Positions 17,682-26,576 of a stretch of 64,000 nt of DNA are shown here, piece after piece. Made by a program: the position numbers and the translations under genes. Origin of the DNA: Embleya scabrispora DSM 41855. GTDB lineage: Bacteria > Actinomycetota > Actinomycetes > Streptomycetales > Streptomycetaceae. The DNA lies in assembly GCF_000372745.1 (NCBI RefSeq), contig NZ_KB889673.1, positions 41,477 through 105,476 on the forward strand, written 5' to 3'. Numbering within the stretch: the stretch's first letter is position 1; every line of letters begins with the position of its first letter. The notes under the pieces are model-generated. The model did no database searches. It saw only the letters and a list, made by a program, of their open reading frames with translations, and was not told the origin of the DNA.

Positions 17682-18193
17682 GAGGTCACCTGTTCGTCGG
17701 TTGGTCCGGGGTCGGTGCGGGGTGCGGCGTCGAGGCCGGCCCCGGCAGCGGCGTCGCGCCAGCGTGCGGCGAACCGCTCCAGGAGCTCACCCAATTGCTC
17801 GCGTTCGGCGGGGTCCCAGTCGCGGACCGCCCAGGCGATGTCGGCGAGCCATGTGTCGCGCACCCGGGCGCGCAGACGCAGGCCGGCCTCGGTGACGCGG
17901 AGCAGGCTGGCCCTGCGGTCGGCGGGGTCCGGACCGCGCGCGACCAGCCCGGCGACCTCGAGCGGCCGGACCTGGCGGCTGGCCGTGGACTGGTCGACGC
18001 CGAGGCGCACCGCCAGTTCGCTGACGCCGAGGGAGCCTTCGCGTTCGAGGACGGACAGGATCGACAGTCCGGACTGGTGCAACTCGACGCCGGCGACCGC
18101 CAGCAGCCGGTTGCGGTAGCCGGGCAGCCGCGTCATGTCGGCCACTTGGCCGACGAATGCTTCGATCCGGCGCACGGCTCGTTCGTCTGACAT
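17678..18193 (-). CDS. MarR-family transcriptional regulator
   Basis: A 171-residue winged-helix regulator. The core (about residues 35-125) reads LSILSVLEREGSLGVSELA, then the recognition helix LGVDQSTASRQVRPLE and wing DPADRRASLLRVTEAG. The start at 18193 (MSDERAV) is favoured over an in-frame ATG at 18229 because homologous proteins rarely have the extra basic N-terminus. It is the first gene of a three-gene - strand operon with two SDRs and probably autoregulates that operon in response to a small aromatic or acyl ligand. Confidence 0.9.
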   Translation of the reverse strand: MSDERAVRRIEAFVGQVADMTRLPGYRNRLLAVAGVELHQSGLSILSVLEREGSLGVSELAVRLGVDQSTASRQVRPLEVAGLVARGPDPADRRASLLRVTEAGLRLRARVRDTWLADIAWAVRDWDPAEREQLGELLERFAARWRDAAAGAGLDAAPRTDPGPTDEQVTS

Positions 18194-18202
18194 GGCGTCA
18201 GT

Positions 18203-18233
18203 TTTGCATGCATCAGTACATGGATACAAGGCA
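18203..18233 (-). promoter_or_regulatory. Candidate MarR operator/promoter region
   Basis: Immediately upstream of the MarR start, in a 320-bp gap without genes (18194-18513), lies a locally AT-richer segment with the palindromes TGCATGCA and CATG repeated with an 8-bp spacer. MarR proteins usually bind such short inverted repeats over their own promoter. This is positional inference; no clear -10/-35 pair was defined. The remainder of the gap shows only GC-rich small repeats and no gene. Confidence 0.3.
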
Positions 18234-18513
18234 TTCGGGATGATCGGATCCGACTTGCGGGCTCGGTCGCGGAGGTGCGGAGGGTAAATCGCGCCGGCGG
18301 GTGAGTCGCCTGAGGGGCGCGTGGGCGGTGTGCAACATATCCCGGGAATCCGGCTCCGGACGGGAACCGGAAATCCGATACCCGAAATCCGGTGCGCGAC
18401 AAGTTCCGCGGCCGGAGATCTTCGGCCGAGGAACCCGTGTTCGCCTCCGTGCCGCGACGGTAATTCAAACCGCTTTCATGATGCCGCTTCGAGCGCCGCG
18501 GAATTCAGGTCGG

Positions 18514-19425
18514 CTAGTGGCTCAGTACGGCGAGCACCGCCTTGGCCATGGCGCTTTCACCGACCGCGTTCGGGTGGAAGGGAAGTGCGGGTGAACCCGG
18601 TATCAGGCCTTCGACCCACCGTTGGTCGGAGCACACGTCGTGGCCCTTGCTCGGAGTGGCCGTGTCGACGTACGTCGTGCCGTTCGCGGCTGCGGTGGTG
18701 GCCAGCATGCCGTTCAATTGGGTGATGATGCCGCGCAGGTACGCGACGTCGCCGATTGCCAGCGGCTGGCGTCCGAAGCACGTCCACTCGTTGTCCGGAA
18801 GGACCGACGGGTAGCCGACGAGGACGATCTTCGCCCCCGGCGCCTTGGTGTGGATCGCCTGGAGGGCCGAGGCGAGTCGCGGTGCGGTCGCCGTGATGGC
18901 GGCGGCGAGGGTGTCGTTCTCGTACACCCATGACGCTGTGCCGAAGTCGAAGTGCCGGTCGGCGTATTGGTTGTGGCACGGAGCACCGAGCGGGTCCGAC
19001 CCCGATACCAGGATGCACTTGAGAATGACTTCGACGACACCGAGCGGGGAGTCGCTGAGGTCGTTGCCGCCGATGCCGAGCGTCAGCAGGTCGGTGTCAC
19101 TGTCGACGGCATCCAGCTGTGGCACCGGGGATACCTGGGATGCCGTCAGATCGAGGACCTTCGCACCCGCGCAGGTCACGTCACTGTAGTCGGCCACGCC
19201 GAGCGAGGCCGCGACGACACTTCCGAAGTCGTGGTTCGACCGCAGGCACGCACCGGCGGACACATCCGGTATGCCCGCGCCCGCGGCGTACGAGTCGCCG
19301 AGCGCGGTGTACTTCGAATAGGACGGCGCACCCTGCGCGGTGGCCGGCCCGGTCAGGACCGTTGCGGCGAGTAGTGCGGCAGTACCGAGTAGAACGGGGG
19401 ATCTTTTCAGGATCGTGCGGAGCAC
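18514..19425 (-). CDS. Secreted SGNH/GDSL-type esterase or lipase
   Basis: A 303-residue secreted hydrolase. A Sec signal peptide (ILKRSPVLLGTAALLAATV, cleavage near ATAQGA) is followed by block I GDSYAAG with the nucleophile Ser, block III GIGGND, and the C-terminal His block PFHPNAVG. Six cysteines in the mature protein suggest disulfides, as in Streptomyces SGNH lipases. GTG at 19425 is chosen for the GGGAGG site 4 bp upstream and because it begins the signal peptide. It probably hydrolyses esters or lipids outside the cell. Confidence 0.91.
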   Translation of the reverse strand: MLRTILKRSPVLLGTAALLAATVLTGPATAQGAPSYSKYTALGDSYAAGAGIPDVSAGACLRSNHDFGSVVAASLGVADYSDVTCAGAKVLDLTASQVSPVPQLDAVDSDTDLLTLGIGGNDLSDSPLGVVEVILKCILVSGSDPLGAPCHNQYADRHFDFGTASWVYENDTLAAAITATAPRLASALQAIHTKAPGAKIVLVGYPSVLPDNEWTCFGRQPLAIGDVAYLRGIITQLNGMLATTAAANGTTYVDTATPSKGHDVCSDQRWVEGLIPGSPALPFHPNAVGESAMAKAVLAVLSH

Positions 19426-19642
19426 AATTCCTCCCGGATGACCTTCATGGGAATCTGTTTGTAGTACCGGCCGGTAAGCTACTGCCGAGTCACCAACATG
19501 TCCAGAGATACGGAAAGTAGATCTCCGGTTGATTCCCATGGTTACTGCGGTCCTTTTCCCGCATGCCGATCCGTGTGAATAATTCAATTTACGGGCATGC
19601 CGAAATCGATATTGCCGCACTCTGTCGCGCATTCGATCCCCA

Positions 19643-19680
19643 CCGTCGCGGCACGGCCCCCAGGTCCCGTGCCGCGACGG
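19643..19680 (-). terminator. Hairpin terminator after the GH3 gene
   Basis: Two perfectly complementary 14-bp arms (19643-19656 and 19667-19680, CCGTCGCGGCACGG and its complement) enclose a 10-base loop. The hairpin sits about 100 bp past the GH3 stop on the - strand, and upstream of the SGNH gene. No long T-tract is present, as is common in high-GC actinobacteria. The rest of the 356-bp gap 19426-19781 shows no gene. Confidence 0.7.
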
Positions 19681-19781
19681 CTGCCGCGACGGCGGCCCCC
19701 ACGGCATCTACACCGGCGTGCGGTTGCCCGGCTCGCGCACGAGCCCCGGCTCGGTGCCGGTGGCGGTGCACCACCGGAGCA

Positions 19782-22244
19782 TCAGAGGGTGAGTGTGGTA
19801 GTGATGTGCGGGTCGGCGGCGTGCCTGCCGATGGCCAGTCGGTAGGTGCCGGGCACCGTGGTCCAGGCGTTCGCCTCGGTGTCCCAGCGCTCGAGGGTCC
19901 GCGGTGTGACATGGACGCGGACGGCCTCGGTGGCACCGGCGGGGACGTCCACGGCGGTGAAGCCGATCAGCCGGATTGGTTCGGGTGCGCCGAACAGCGT
20001 GCCGTCCGCGGGTTCCAGGTACACCTGCACCACTTCGCGGCCGTCCCGCGTGCCGGCGTTGGTGAGTGTGACGTCGATGGTCAGGCCCTGGTCGGCATCG
20101 CCCTCGACCTCGGCGTCGTCGTAGCGCCAGTCGGTGTAGCCGAGCCCGTAGCCGAAGGGATAGGCGGGCTTGGTGCCGTGCCGTGCCCACAGGCGGTAGC
20201 CGATGGTGTGGCCTTCGGTGTAGTCGATTCCGCCGTCGACGACCTTCGTCGACAGCAGCGGGACGTGCTCCTCCTCGGCCGGGAACGTCGAGGGCAGCCG
20301 GCCGCCGGGTTCGACCTCGCCGGTCAGGACGTCGGCAAGTGACGCACCGCCTTCCTGGCCGGGCAGCCATGCCCACAACACCGCGGCCACCTGGTCGCGC
20401 CACGGCATGAGAACCGGTGCACCCGCGTTGACGACGACGATGGTGTTCGGGTTCGCCTCGGCGATCCGGGCCACCAGTTCGTCGGTACGGCCGGGCAGTG
20501 CCAGGTTCTTGCGATCGAAGGATTCGGATTCGATGTCATCGGTGGTGCCCACGACGACGATGGCGACATCGGCCGCGGCGGCGTCGGCGATCGCCTCGAT
20601 GAGTTCCTCGTCGTCGGACAGCTGCGGGGCGCCCCAGCCCATGCCGATCTTGCCGAACAGGGTCTCGACCACACTGTGGAAGACCAGCTCGATGTCGACG
20701 GGCACGCCGGCCCGCGCGTCGACTTCCAGGCGCCGCACCGGCGGGCGCAGCAGCATCGCGCCCATGTCGGCGCTCTCGGCGGCCGAATGGATCTCGTGGG
20801 ACACACCGTCGACCGTGAGCGTGAACGCGCCGGCGCCGACGACGTCGATCAGGTGGGTGCCGTCCACGACCGGGGTGAGTCCGGTGCGCATCGCCACGGC
20901 GGTGGTGCCCTCGGCCAAGGTGCCCGGCCAGAAGATCATGGCGGGATCGAGGCGCACGGCGGTGTCCAGCACGGTGCCGTCTGCGGCCCGGTATTCCAGG
21001 CCCACGCCCGGCTCGCCGGTGGCCGGGTCCACGACGGCGTCGCGAGGCAGCACGGGCAGGTACCGGTGGGTGAACGCGCCGGACCGTACCGTCAATTCGA
21101 CGTCGGGACCGAGGGCGGCCCGCAGTCCCTCGGGGACCCCGACGATGTGCTCGGGGTTGACGTGCGCGGAGCCGCCGCCCTGGGCGGACAGGCGTACCGC
21201 GTTCGGGCCGATCAACGCGACCCGGCGCAGCGCCGAGGCATCCAGTGGGAGCGCCCGGGCACGGTTCTCCAGCAGCACCATGGCGCGGGCCGCAACCGCG
21301 CGGAGCTGCGCCGTGGCGTCCACCGGAGTGCTCGTGTGGCTCCGCGTGACTTCCTCGTCGAGCACACCGACGCGGGCGGCGAGTCGCAGGATGCGCAGCA
21401 CCTTGTCGTCCAGGACGGCCTCGTCGACCCGGCCGGCACGGACCGCCTCGACGAGCGGTTCGAGCCACTGCGTGGTGGGGCCCGGCATGGCGACGTCGGT
21501 GCCTCCGACGGCGGCGGGCTCGGTGGAGCGGACCGCCGTCCAGTCGGAGACCACGACACCGTCGAAGCCCCACTCGTCCTTGAGGACGTCGTTCTGCAAC
21601 CGGGAGTTCTCGGTCATCGACGCGCCGTTGACCGAGTTGTACGCCGACATCACGAGCCACACCCGGGCCTCGCGTACCGCCGCCTCGAACGGCGCGAGGT
21701 AGATCTCGCGCAGCGCGCGCTCGTCCACGCGGCTGTCATAGGACATGCGTTCGTCCTCGGAGTCGTTCGCGACGAAGTGCTTGATCGTCGCGGCGACTCC
21801 GGTCGACTGGACGCCCTCGATGAACGCGACGGCGGTCCGCGAGGTGAGCAGCGGGTCCTCGGAGTAGCACTCGAAGTGGCGCCCGCCCAGCGGGGTGCGG
21901 TGCATGTTCACGGTCGGTGCCAGCAGGATGTGGACGTCCCTGTCCAGGGCCTGCGTGCCCATCAGGTGGCCCACTCGGCGGGCCGTCTCCGGATCCCAGG
22001 TCGCCGCGGTCGCGGTGGGGCAGGGGAATAGCAGCGAGGTCTCGCGCTCGCCCATGTTGACGCCGCGCACTCCCGCCGGGCCGTCGGACATGCGCAGCGC
22101 GCGCAGGCCGATCTGCGGCAGTTCGGCCAGCGACCACATGTCGTGGCCGGCGACCAGGCGCACCTTGTCTTCGAGGGTGAGTCGGCCCAGCAGGGCGGTC
22201 GGGTCGTGGGCGTCGGCCGGGTCCGGCGGGATGAGGCGGTTCAT
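19782..22244 (-). CDS. Glycoside hydrolase family 3 beta-glycosidase
   Basis: An 820-residue GH3 enzyme without a signal peptide, so probably cytoplasmic. Order: (a/b)8 barrel with KHFVANDSED and the nucleophile motif VVSDWTAV (Asp near residue 235); (a/b)6 domain with the ARAMVLLENR segment; a PA14-like insert (about 430-560); and a C-terminal fibronectin-III-like domain (LTNAGTRDGREVVQVYLEP). ATG 22244 is chosen for GGAG 8 bp upstream; an ATG four codons earlier also exists. The family releases beta-linked sugars, for example from beta-glucosides or plant glycosides. The gene lies downstream of a HAAT-type transporter operon in the same direction. Confidence 0.93.
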   Translation of the reverse strand: MNRLIPPDPADAHDPTALLGRLTLEDKVRLVAGHDMWSLAELPQIGLRALRMSDGPAGVRGVNMGERETSLLFPCPTATAATWDPETARRVGHLMGTQALDRDVHILLAPTVNMHRTPLGGRHFECYSEDPLLTSRTAVAFIEGVQSTGVAATIKHFVANDSEDERMSYDSRVDERALREIYLAPFEAAVREARVWLVMSAYNSVNGASMTENSRLQNDVLKDEWGFDGVVVSDWTAVRSTEPAAVGGTDVAMPGPTTQWLEPLVEAVRAGRVDEAVLDDKVLRILRLAARVGVLDEEVTRSHTSTPVDATAQLRAVAARAMVLLENRARALPLDASALRRVALIGPNAVRLSAQGGGSAHVNPEHIVGVPEGLRAALGPDVELTVRSGAFTHRYLPVLPRDAVVDPATGEPGVGLEYRAADGTVLDTAVRLDPAMIFWPGTLAEGTTAVAMRTGLTPVVDGTHLIDVVGAGAFTLTVDGVSHEIHSAAESADMGAMLLRPPVRRLEVDARAGVPVDIELVFHSVVETLFGKIGMGWGAPQLSDDEELIEAIADAAAADVAIVVVGTTDDIESESFDRKNLALPGRTDELVARIAEANPNTIVVVNAGAPVLMPWRDQVAAVLWAWLPGQEGGASLADVLTGEVEPGGRLPSTFPAEEEHVPLLSTKVVDGGIDYTEGHTIGYRLWARHGTKPAYPFGYGLGYTDWRYDDAEVEGDADQGLTIDVTLTNAGTRDGREVVQVYLEPADGTLFGAPEPIRLIGFTAVDVPAGATEAVRVHVTPRTLERWDTEANAWTTVPGTYRLAIGRHAADPHITTTLTL

Positions 22245-22287
22245 GTTCGACTCCATGGCTTGCGTGTGTGTGCTTTGCCCGGCTGCC

Positions 22288-22335
22288 GCGGAACAATCAG
22301 CAGAGCAATCGGCGGAGCAATCAGCTGAGCAGTCA
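22288..22335 (-). repeat. 12-bp tandem repeats between GH3 and binding-protein genes
   Basis: Four degenerate copies of a 12-bp unit (on the - strand, approximately GATTGCTCCGCC) lie between the binding-protein stop and the GH3 start. The last copy runs into the binding-protein stop codon. It is one of three short intergenic arrays in this half of the window. Function unknown. Confidence 0.7.
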
Positions 22336-23640
22336 GGACGGCACCGCGATGAAGCGGTTGGTGCCCGGCTCGTACGCCTGGACCCGGAAGGGGAGCGCGC
22401 CGCTCGGCGTCCGCTGCGCGTACATCGCGTCTTCCCGGTAGTTGGGCAGGCGGTACTTCCCAAGGCCGAACCCGGCCTGCTGGAAGGTGTTGTAGTTCAG
22501 GTCCTTGCCGGTCTTCCCGGCGATCGCCTTGAACAGGGAGAGGTTGATGCAGGCCGTCTGGACGGATCCACCCAGGGTCGGCAGGCCGGGGGCAACGGTG
22601 GTGGGGTCGACGAGCTTGCCGGTGAGCGAGGGGTCGGCCTGCTCGACGGTGTGCACGCAGTCCACGATCTGCGGTTCCGTCCAGTCCAGAACGGGGTTGA
22701 CCACCACCGAGCCGGTGAGCGTGCCGAAGTCGTGCCGGCCCTTGTCCTGCGTGTAGCCCGAGGGGTTGAGGCTGAACAGCAGGCGCGGGCGCCAGTCCGA
22801 CTTCTCCAGGATCACCGGTATCTGCGAGGCCGCGCCGCCGGTCAGCAGGATCGCGTCGGCCCCCGCGGTCCGGGCCTTCTGCAGGAGGACGGTGCCCTGC
22901 TGCAGGGTCGCGGCCGGGTCGCCGGCGGTCGACGCGAGGTAGCCGGTGGCGACGGGCGCGGCGCCGTTGCGCTCGAGCGCGGGCAGGAGGATGTTCTCGG
23001 CGTCCGTCCGCCCCTGGGTATCGGCGACGACGGCGACCTTCTTGCCCGTCAGGTCGCCGTGCGCCGCGAGCGCGTCGACGGCCTTGGCGGAGGCGTCGCC
23101 GTCGATGTCGGTGAACCAGGGGGCCTGGGCCTGCGCGTACAGCGCGGCCGGCATGGCCCCGCCGATCAGTGCGGTCTTGTGGGTCTGGACGTAGCACGAG
23201 GTCTGGTCCGCGATGGGCAGCATGCCCAGGACGGCGAAGACCTTCTCGTCCTCGGTGAGCTTCACACAGGTCTCCTGGGCGGAGGCCGGAGCAAGCAGGT
23301 TGATCTTCGCGAACACGGGGACGATCTTGCGGCCGTTGATCCCACCTGCGGCGTTGATCTTGGCGATCAGCGCCTTGTAGGCGACCTCGAAGTCACCCGC
23401 GTCGAGGTTGACGAACGGCTTGAGCGCGGCGAAGTCGGGGTAGACGACGCCGATCCTGATGCTGTCCGCGGTGACCCCCGGCGCCGCCGCCGGCACGGCC
23501 GAAGCGTTCGAACCGGAGGAGGTGGTGGGCGACTTCTTGTCCTCGACGGTGCAGCCCGCCGCGGCTGCCGCCACGCACAGCGCGGCCAGTATCGAGGTGG
23601 CACGCCGGGCGGTCGGACGGATACGTCTGGTGGTGGTCAT
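22333..23640 (-). CDS. HAAT/LivK-type ABC transporter substrate-binding lipoprotein
   Basis: A 435-residue periplasmic-binding-protein fold (type I) lipoprotein. The signal ends in lipobox AAAGC with Cys30. The N-terminal domain begins DSIRIGVVYPDF, and the protein keeps typical LivK-like lobes, including AVLGMLPIADQ and KKVAVVADTQGR. The ATG at 23640 has an AAAGGA site and gives the signal peptide directly at the N-terminus. It lies downstream of the fused permease-ATPase genes. The family binds amino acids, amides, urea or aromatic acids. The ligand cannot be read from sequence. Confidence 0.9.
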   Translation of the reverse strand: MTTTRRIRPTARRATSILAALCVAAAAAGCTVEDKKSPTTSSGSNASAVPAAAPGVTADSIRIGVVYPDFAALKPFVNLDAGDFEVAYKALIAKINAAGGINGRKIVPVFAKINLLAPASAQETCVKLTEDEKVFAVLGMLPIADQTSCYVQTHKTALIGGAMPAALYAQAQAPWFTDIDGDASAKAVDALAAHGDLTGKKVAVVADTQGRTDAENILLPALERNGAAPVATGYLASTAGDPAATLQQGTVLLQKARTAGADAILLTGGAASQIPVILEKSDWRPRLLFSLNPSGYTQDKGRHDFGTLTGSVVVNPVLDWTEPQIVDCVHTVEQADPSLTGKLVDPTTVAPGLPTLGGSVQTACINLSLFKAIAGKTGKDLNYNTFQQAGFGLGKYRLPNYREDAMYAQRTPSGALPFRVQAYEPGTNRFIAVPS

Positions 23641-23659
23641 GCCGGTGGAGTCCTTTCGG

Positions 23660-23740
23660 AGGGCGGAGCGCAACTGGAGGGCTGGGTACAACTGAAGGGC
23701 GGGGCGCAACTGGAGGGTGGGGCGCAACCGAGTGGGGGTG
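23660..23740 (-). repeat. About 18-bp tandem repeats upstream of the binding-protein gene
   Basis: Three to four imperfect units resembling GGGGCGCAACTGGAGGG lie between the LivHMG-fusion stop and the binding-protein start, running up to the ribosome-binding site. In the transcribed direction the units are rich in pyrimidines. Their position next to translation starts matches the arrays at 13035 and 22288. Confidence 0.7.
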
Positions 23741-23760
23741 TGACAGGCGACGGGACCGGC

Positions 23761-26574
23761 TCAGGTGGGCACCGCGTCGCTGCGTTCGATGGCGCGTTCG
23801 TCGGTGCCGAGGTAACTCGCGACGACCTTCGGGTCGTTGCGTACGGCGGACGGTGCGCCGGTGGCGATGACGCGGCCGGTCTCCAGGCAGTACACGCGGT
23901 CGCTGATGCCCATGATCAGCGGCATGTCGTGCTCGATGATCAGCATGGACGCGCCGAGTTCGCGGCGGATCTCGCGAATGAGCGGGCCGAATGCCTCCGT
24001 CTCGCGCTGTGCGACACCGGCGGTCGGCTCGTCCAGACACAGGACGCGGGCGTCCAGCGCGAGCAGACCGGCGAGCTCGACGATCCGCCGGGTGCCGGTG
24101 GACAGGTCGCCGATGAACGCGTTGGCGTATCGGCCGAGGCCCAGGAAGTCGATGAGGTCGTGTGCCTCGGCCTTCTTGGCGCGCTCCCCCTTCAGGGATT
24201 TGGGCAGCCACAGCGCGGACGACAGCAGTCCGGTACGTCCGCGCGCCTCCAGGGCGATCTGCACGGTCTCGGTGACCGTGAGCTCGGGGAAGAGCGTCGC
24301 GGCCTGGAAGGTGCGGCCCAAGCCGACGGACGCGCGGCGCGCGGGCGCCAGTGTGGACACGTCCCGGCCGAGGAGTTCGATGGTGCCGGTGGCCGGGACG
24401 AACCCGCCGATGGCGTTCATCAGGGTGGACTTGCCCGCGCCGTTGGTGCCGATCAGGCCGACGATCTCGTTCGGCATGACCTCGATCGCCACGCCGTCGA
24501 CGGCGGCGACGCCGCCGAACCTGACGCGGATGTTCGAGGTCGCCAGCACCGGCTTCCCGGCGGGCAGCGGTGCGCGCTCCGTGGGGGTGAGCGACGTGGG
24601 GACGGCACCGACGGTCTTCGCGGGTGCCGGGCCCAGACGTTGTTCCGCCCAGGAGAGCACGTCATCGCGCATCGCGTAGCCGATCTGGACCAGACCGCCG
24701 GGGAAGTACAGCAGCAGCATCAGCAGGCCGAGGCTGGAGGCGAGCAGCGGCACGATGGAGTTGCCGGGGAACACGGCGGGCAGGCCGATCACCCACAACG
24801 ATCCCCATACCGGCCCCGAGGTGGTGCCGAGTCCGCCGATGACGACGACGGATACCAGCATGAGGGAGTCCGCGCTGCGGAAGTAGGCGTCGCTGTAGGG
24901 CACCGTCTGGAGCGCGCCCGCGAGCAGCGCTCCGCCGAGTCCGGCGACGCCTCCTGCCAGGGCGAACGCCCGCAGCTTCACGCGGGCCGCGGGGACGGTG
25001 TACGCGGATGCGGTCGCCGGGTTGTCGCGTACCCCGATCGTGGTCCGGCCCACGCCCGTGCGGCGCAGCCTGCCGGTCACCGCGAGCACGGCCACGAGCA
25101 CGACCAACACCACGTAGTAGTAGGGGCGTTGCGCGGTGATGTCGATCCCGAAGACGTCGGTGCGCGGGAAGGACGCGGCGGTCTGCGTCGGACTGTCGTG
25201 GAACATGTCCTGGGTGTAGACCCACTGCTCGCAGGCGACCGCGAACGCGAGGGTGCTGACCGCGAGCAGCAGTCCCCGCACGCGCAGTGCGCCGGCGCCG
25301 ATCACGGCGGCGAGCGCCGCGGTCAGCAGCGCCGCGACGCACACGGCGGTGGGGAACGTCAGGCGCTGGACCACGAGGACGTTGCCGCCGCCGATGTCCA
25401 GCCGCAGTCCGCGCGAGAGCGATGCCGCGGTGAGCGCGCCGATCCCGGCGAACGCCATCTGCCCGAGCGAGAGTTGCCCGGCCCAGCCGGTGAGCACGGT
25501 GACCGAGGCGGCGCAGATCGCGTACGCCAGGATGGTCGTGTAGAGCAGCTGCTTGGACGGCTGCGTGACGAGCAGCGGCATGACGACCGCGATCAGCCCG
25601 AGGAACACCAGGCCGAACCGCTCCAGGTTGCGCACCCACCACAGTTCTTGGAGGCGTACCGGGATCGGCCGGACCTTGGGCGCGAAGGAGAACGTCGACG
25701 CCTCGGTGTCCCGGCCGCGCCCCACGACGAACACCGCGACCAGGACGAGCGCGAAGACGATCATGTCGGTCAGGCCGGGCCGGTCGATCCAGTTGAACTG
25801 GACGACGGATTCGAGGAACCCGAGGAGTACTCCGGCGACCAGGGCGACCCGGAAGGAGACCATGCGGGCGATCACCGCGGCCGCCAGCGCCCTCATCAGG
25901 GTGGTCATGCCCAGTACCGCGGGGGAACCGACCGATCCGGTGCGGCCGGAGATGAGGATCAGGCAGATCGTCGCGACGAGCCCGGCGATCGCCCATACCG
26001 CGGTGGAGACGGCCTTGGGGCTGATGCCGTTGAGCCTGGCCAGGTCCGGGTTGTCCGCCGACGCCTTGACCGTCTTGCCGAGCACGGTACGGGCGAGGAA
26101 CCAGCCCAGCGCGACGGCGACGAGCGGGACGACGACGAGCACGGCGAGCTGGGTCGCGGTGACCTCTACGCCGGCGGGACTCCACTTCGCCGCGGACCAC
26201 ACCGGATACGAGTTGGCGGCGTCGACCTCCGGATAGGCCATGACGATCACCAGCGCCAGCTGGGCGACGCCGATCGTGGCGACCAACAGGATCACCCGGG
26301 GTGCGGCGAACAGGCGTCGGACCACGACGAGGTCGACGACCGCGCCGAATACGGTGCCGACGACGAGGGAGACGGCCAGCGCGATACAGAACGGTACGCC
26401 GTAGCGGAGGTTCAGCAGGGCGAACAGCGCTGAGCCGACCAGACCCATGTTGGCGACGGCGAAGCTGACGATGCGGGTGGAGCGGTGGACGAGGACGATG
26501 CCCATCGCGAGCAGGCCGATGACCATGCCGTTGACGACGCCGTCGAAGGCGAGCTGCCGGGTGAGTTCGATCAT
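23761..26574 (-). CDS. LivH-LivM-LivG fusion: two HAAT permeases and an ATPase in one chain
   Basis: A 937-residue fusion. Residues about 1-290 are a LivH-type permease (MGIVLVHRSTRIVSFAVANMG). Residues about 325-640 are a LivM-type permease (GWAGQLSLGQMAFAGIGA, GGLGTTSGPVWG). Residues about 685-925 are a LivG-type ATPase with Walker A GTNGAGKST, signature LSTGTRRI instead of LSGGQ, Walker B LCLDEPTAGV and H-loop IEHDM. It lies 2 bp downstream of the MFS-ATPase fusion and 120 bp upstream of the lipoprotein gene. Together these give a full HAAT importer. The Ser-Thr-Gly-Thr signature is seen in some LivG-like proteins, so activity is likely. Confidence 0.93.
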   Translation of the reverse strand: MIELTRQLAFDGVVNGMVIGLLAMGIVLVHRSTRIVSFAVANMGLVGSALFALLNLRYGVPFCIALAVSLVVGTVFGAVVDLVVVRRLFAAPRVILLVATIGVAQLALVIVMAYPEVDAANSYPVWSAAKWSPAGVEVTATQLAVLVVVPLVAVALGWFLARTVLGKTVKASADNPDLARLNGISPKAVSTAVWAIAGLVATICLILISGRTGSVGSPAVLGMTTLMRALAAAVIARMVSFRVALVAGVLLGFLESVVQFNWIDRPGLTDMIVFALVLVAVFVVGRGRDTEASTFSFAPKVRPIPVRLQELWWVRNLERFGLVFLGLIAVVMPLLVTQPSKQLLYTTILAYAICAASVTVLTGWAGQLSLGQMAFAGIGALTAASLSRGLRLDIGGGNVLVVQRLTFPTAVCVAALLTAALAAVIGAGALRVRGLLLAVSTLAFAVACEQWVYTQDMFHDSPTQTAASFPRTDVFGIDITAQRPYYYVVLVVLVAVLAVTGRLRRTGVGRTTIGVRDNPATASAYTVPAARVKLRAFALAGGVAGLGGALLAGALQTVPYSDAYFRSADSLMLVSVVVIGGLGTTSGPVWGSLWVIGLPAVFPGNSIVPLLASSLGLLMLLLYFPGGLVQIGYAMRDDVLSWAEQRLGPAPAKTVGAVPTSLTPTERAPLPAGKPVLATSNIRVRFGGVAAVDGVAIEVMPNEIVGLIGTNGAGKSTLMNAIGGFVPATGTIELLGRDVSTLAPARRASVGLGRTFQAATLFPELTVTETVQIALEARGRTGLLSSALWLPKSLKGERAKKAEAHDLIDFLGLGRYANAFIGDLSTGTRRIVELAGLLALDARVLCLDEPTAGVAQRETEAFGPLIREIRRELGASMLIIEHDMPLIMGISDRVYCLETGRVIATGAPSAVRNDPKVVASYLGTDERAIERSDAVPT

Positions 26575-26576
26575 GG

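Noticed and set aside
21895..26433. A + strand open frame of about 1500 codons opposite GH3, the binding protein and the LivHMG fusion
   Set aside because: It is antisense to three recognisable genes, has Arg/Gly/Asp-rich low-complexity composition and no motif; such frames are usual in high-GC DNA.
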